DNA of 13,177 nt, from NCBI GenBank assembly GCA_004552595.1, contig SFNX01000060.1, forward strand, positions 1 to 13,177, in the 5' to 3' direction. The notes under the pieces are model-generated. The model was not told where the DNA came from. It did no database searches and saw only the letters and a list, made by a program, of their open reading frames with translations. This document shows, in pieces, positions 12,600-13,177 of this stretch; within the stretch, counting starts at the first letter, position 1; each line of letters opens with the position of its first letter. The translations under genes and the position numbers were made by a program. This stretch comes from Lachnospiraceae bacterium (lineage in GTDB: Bacteria > Bacillota > Clostridia > Lachnospirales > Lachnospiraceae).

Positions 12600-13177
12600 T
12601 TTTTCGGAATTTAATCTCAACGCTGTAATCATCGGAAGATTCGCCTATTCCGATTTCAATATCACCTGAAATAGTGCTAATCTCTGCTTCCTTCTCTAAT
12701 ATGAGCATGTTTACTCTGACTTCTCCTGAAGTAGTTGATGCGCTAAGGGTATTAGAGTTTAATGTATCAGATGTAATATTACCGGAAACTGTTCCTATTT
12801 CGATTTCGTCATTAGCTGATACATTGTTCTGTATAACTCCGCCTGAGGTTGTTGATACATTCACATCATGGCCGGCAACAACATCTGTAATTTCTATATC
12901 TCCCGAAACCGTTGAAATATCAGCACTTTCATTCGTGCTCACTCCGACAATTTCAACCTCACCTGATGTCGTAGAGATAATCAGATCGTCATTTGCTTTA
13001 ACATCCTGCATACTGATTTTTCCTGAAACAGTGTTAACCTGATATTCAAATGCTTTGTCCTTTGGGATATAAACCTTCACTGTAAGGTCTTCATCATTCA
13101 TAATGTCATCCATTGAGAAAAGCTTTGTAATATCAAATACGGAAAATGCATTTACACTAAGCTCAAAGTCATTTCTT
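12580..13177 (-). CDS. DUF4097-family beta-strand repeat protein (5' end beyond window, 3' end apparently frameshifted)
   Basis: The frame is open through the right edge. The first in-window ATG at 13113 is preceded in frame by RNDFELSVNAFSVFDITKLFS, so the true start lies outside. Then LTVKVYIPKDKAFEYQV leads into seven beta-helix rungs of about 17-21 residues: NTVSGKI, STTSGEV, STVSGDI, STTSGGV, GTVSGNI, STTSGEV and STISGDI. Threonine-threonine and threonine-valine (or isoleucine) rungs alternate. DUF4097 proteins are of unknown function, often tied to cell-envelope sensing genes. The frame ends with a basic tail FRKRKRQES. A matching eighth rung occurs past the stop in another frame (12522-12579), so this gene is probably frameshifted near 12600-12604 or the sequence has an error there. 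Confidence 0.85.
   Translation of the reverse strand, partial: RNDFELSVNAFSVFDITKLFSMDDIMNDEDLTVKVYIPKDKAFEYQVNTVSGKISMQDVKANDDLIISTTSGEVEIVGVSTNESADISTVSGDIEITDVVAGHDVNVSTTSGGVIQNNVSANDEIEIGTVSGNITSDTLNSNTLSASTTSGEVRVNMLILEKEAEISTISGDIEIGIGESSDDYSVEIKFRKRKRQES

Noticed and set aside
12576..12604. Programmed frameshift joining the two DUF4097 frames
   Set aside because: A +1 shift is needed. The codons before the stop (GAA AGC TAA) are not slippery as in prfB, and the A-run is only five long. A mutation or sequence error is simpler.
12674..13042. 122-residue plus-strand open frame opposite the DUF4097 gene
   Set aside because: Its regular pattern mirrors the repeats of the real gene on the other strand; it has no ribosome site.

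Overview
The window reads as the chromosome of an AT-rich Gram-positive anaerobe of the Clostridia, most likely a Lachnospiraceae-type gut bacterium. This is inferred from strong AGGAGG-type ribosome sites, TTGACA/TATAAT-type promoters, short intrinsic terminators, and the family mix (YgiQ radical SAM, XRE-membrane fusion regulator, DUF975, DUF4097, a Firmicute SigA-like sigma factor). I see no phage, transposon, CRISPR, rRNA or tRNA. All genes but one lie on the minus strand.

Layout from left to right. (1) 1-2267: ygiQ (C-terminus off the left edge), translationally coupled behind a membrane-anchored TIM44-like/zinc-ribbon protein. (2) 2268-2850: a small cysteine-rich protein with what looks like a leaderless start, and a terminator ending the next unit. 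(3) 2851-3986: an XRE-type DNA-binding protein fused to six membrane segments, behind a TTGACA promoter flanked by an inverted repeat. (4) 4056-6451: a tight operon of MATE exporter (TTG start), metallo-beta-lactamase-fold hydrolase (GTG start) and a small zinc-ribbon protein. (5) 6452-7383: a divergent promoter region, the lone plus-strand gene (DUF975 membrane protein) and a bidirectional terminator. (6) 7417-9850: an operon of cysteine synthase, YjjG-like pyrimidine nucleotidase and uridine phosphorylase. (7) 9883-12078: purC followed by a SigA/RpoD-family sigma factor, with a clear promoter, a 5' hairpin and terminators. (8) 12095-13177: thioredoxin, and a DUF4097 beta-repeat protein that runs off the right edge and seems frameshifted near its 3' end.

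Functionally this is mostly housekeeping. The nucleotidase and uridine phosphorylase form two consecutive steps of pyrimidine salvage (nucleoside monophosphate to nucleoside, then to base plus ribose-1-phosphate). purC and the sigma factor probably share a transcript. The MATE/hydrolase/zinc-ribbon operon looks like an uncharacterised export or detoxification unit.

The points most worth a second look are the DUF4097 frameshift, the sigma factor (no recognisable region 1.1, a perfect 33-bp in-frame duplication, no dnaG beside it), the inverted repeat around the XRE-membrane promoter, and the leaderless-looking start of the cysteine-rich gene. I did not find convincing evidence for a wholly new multi-gene system.
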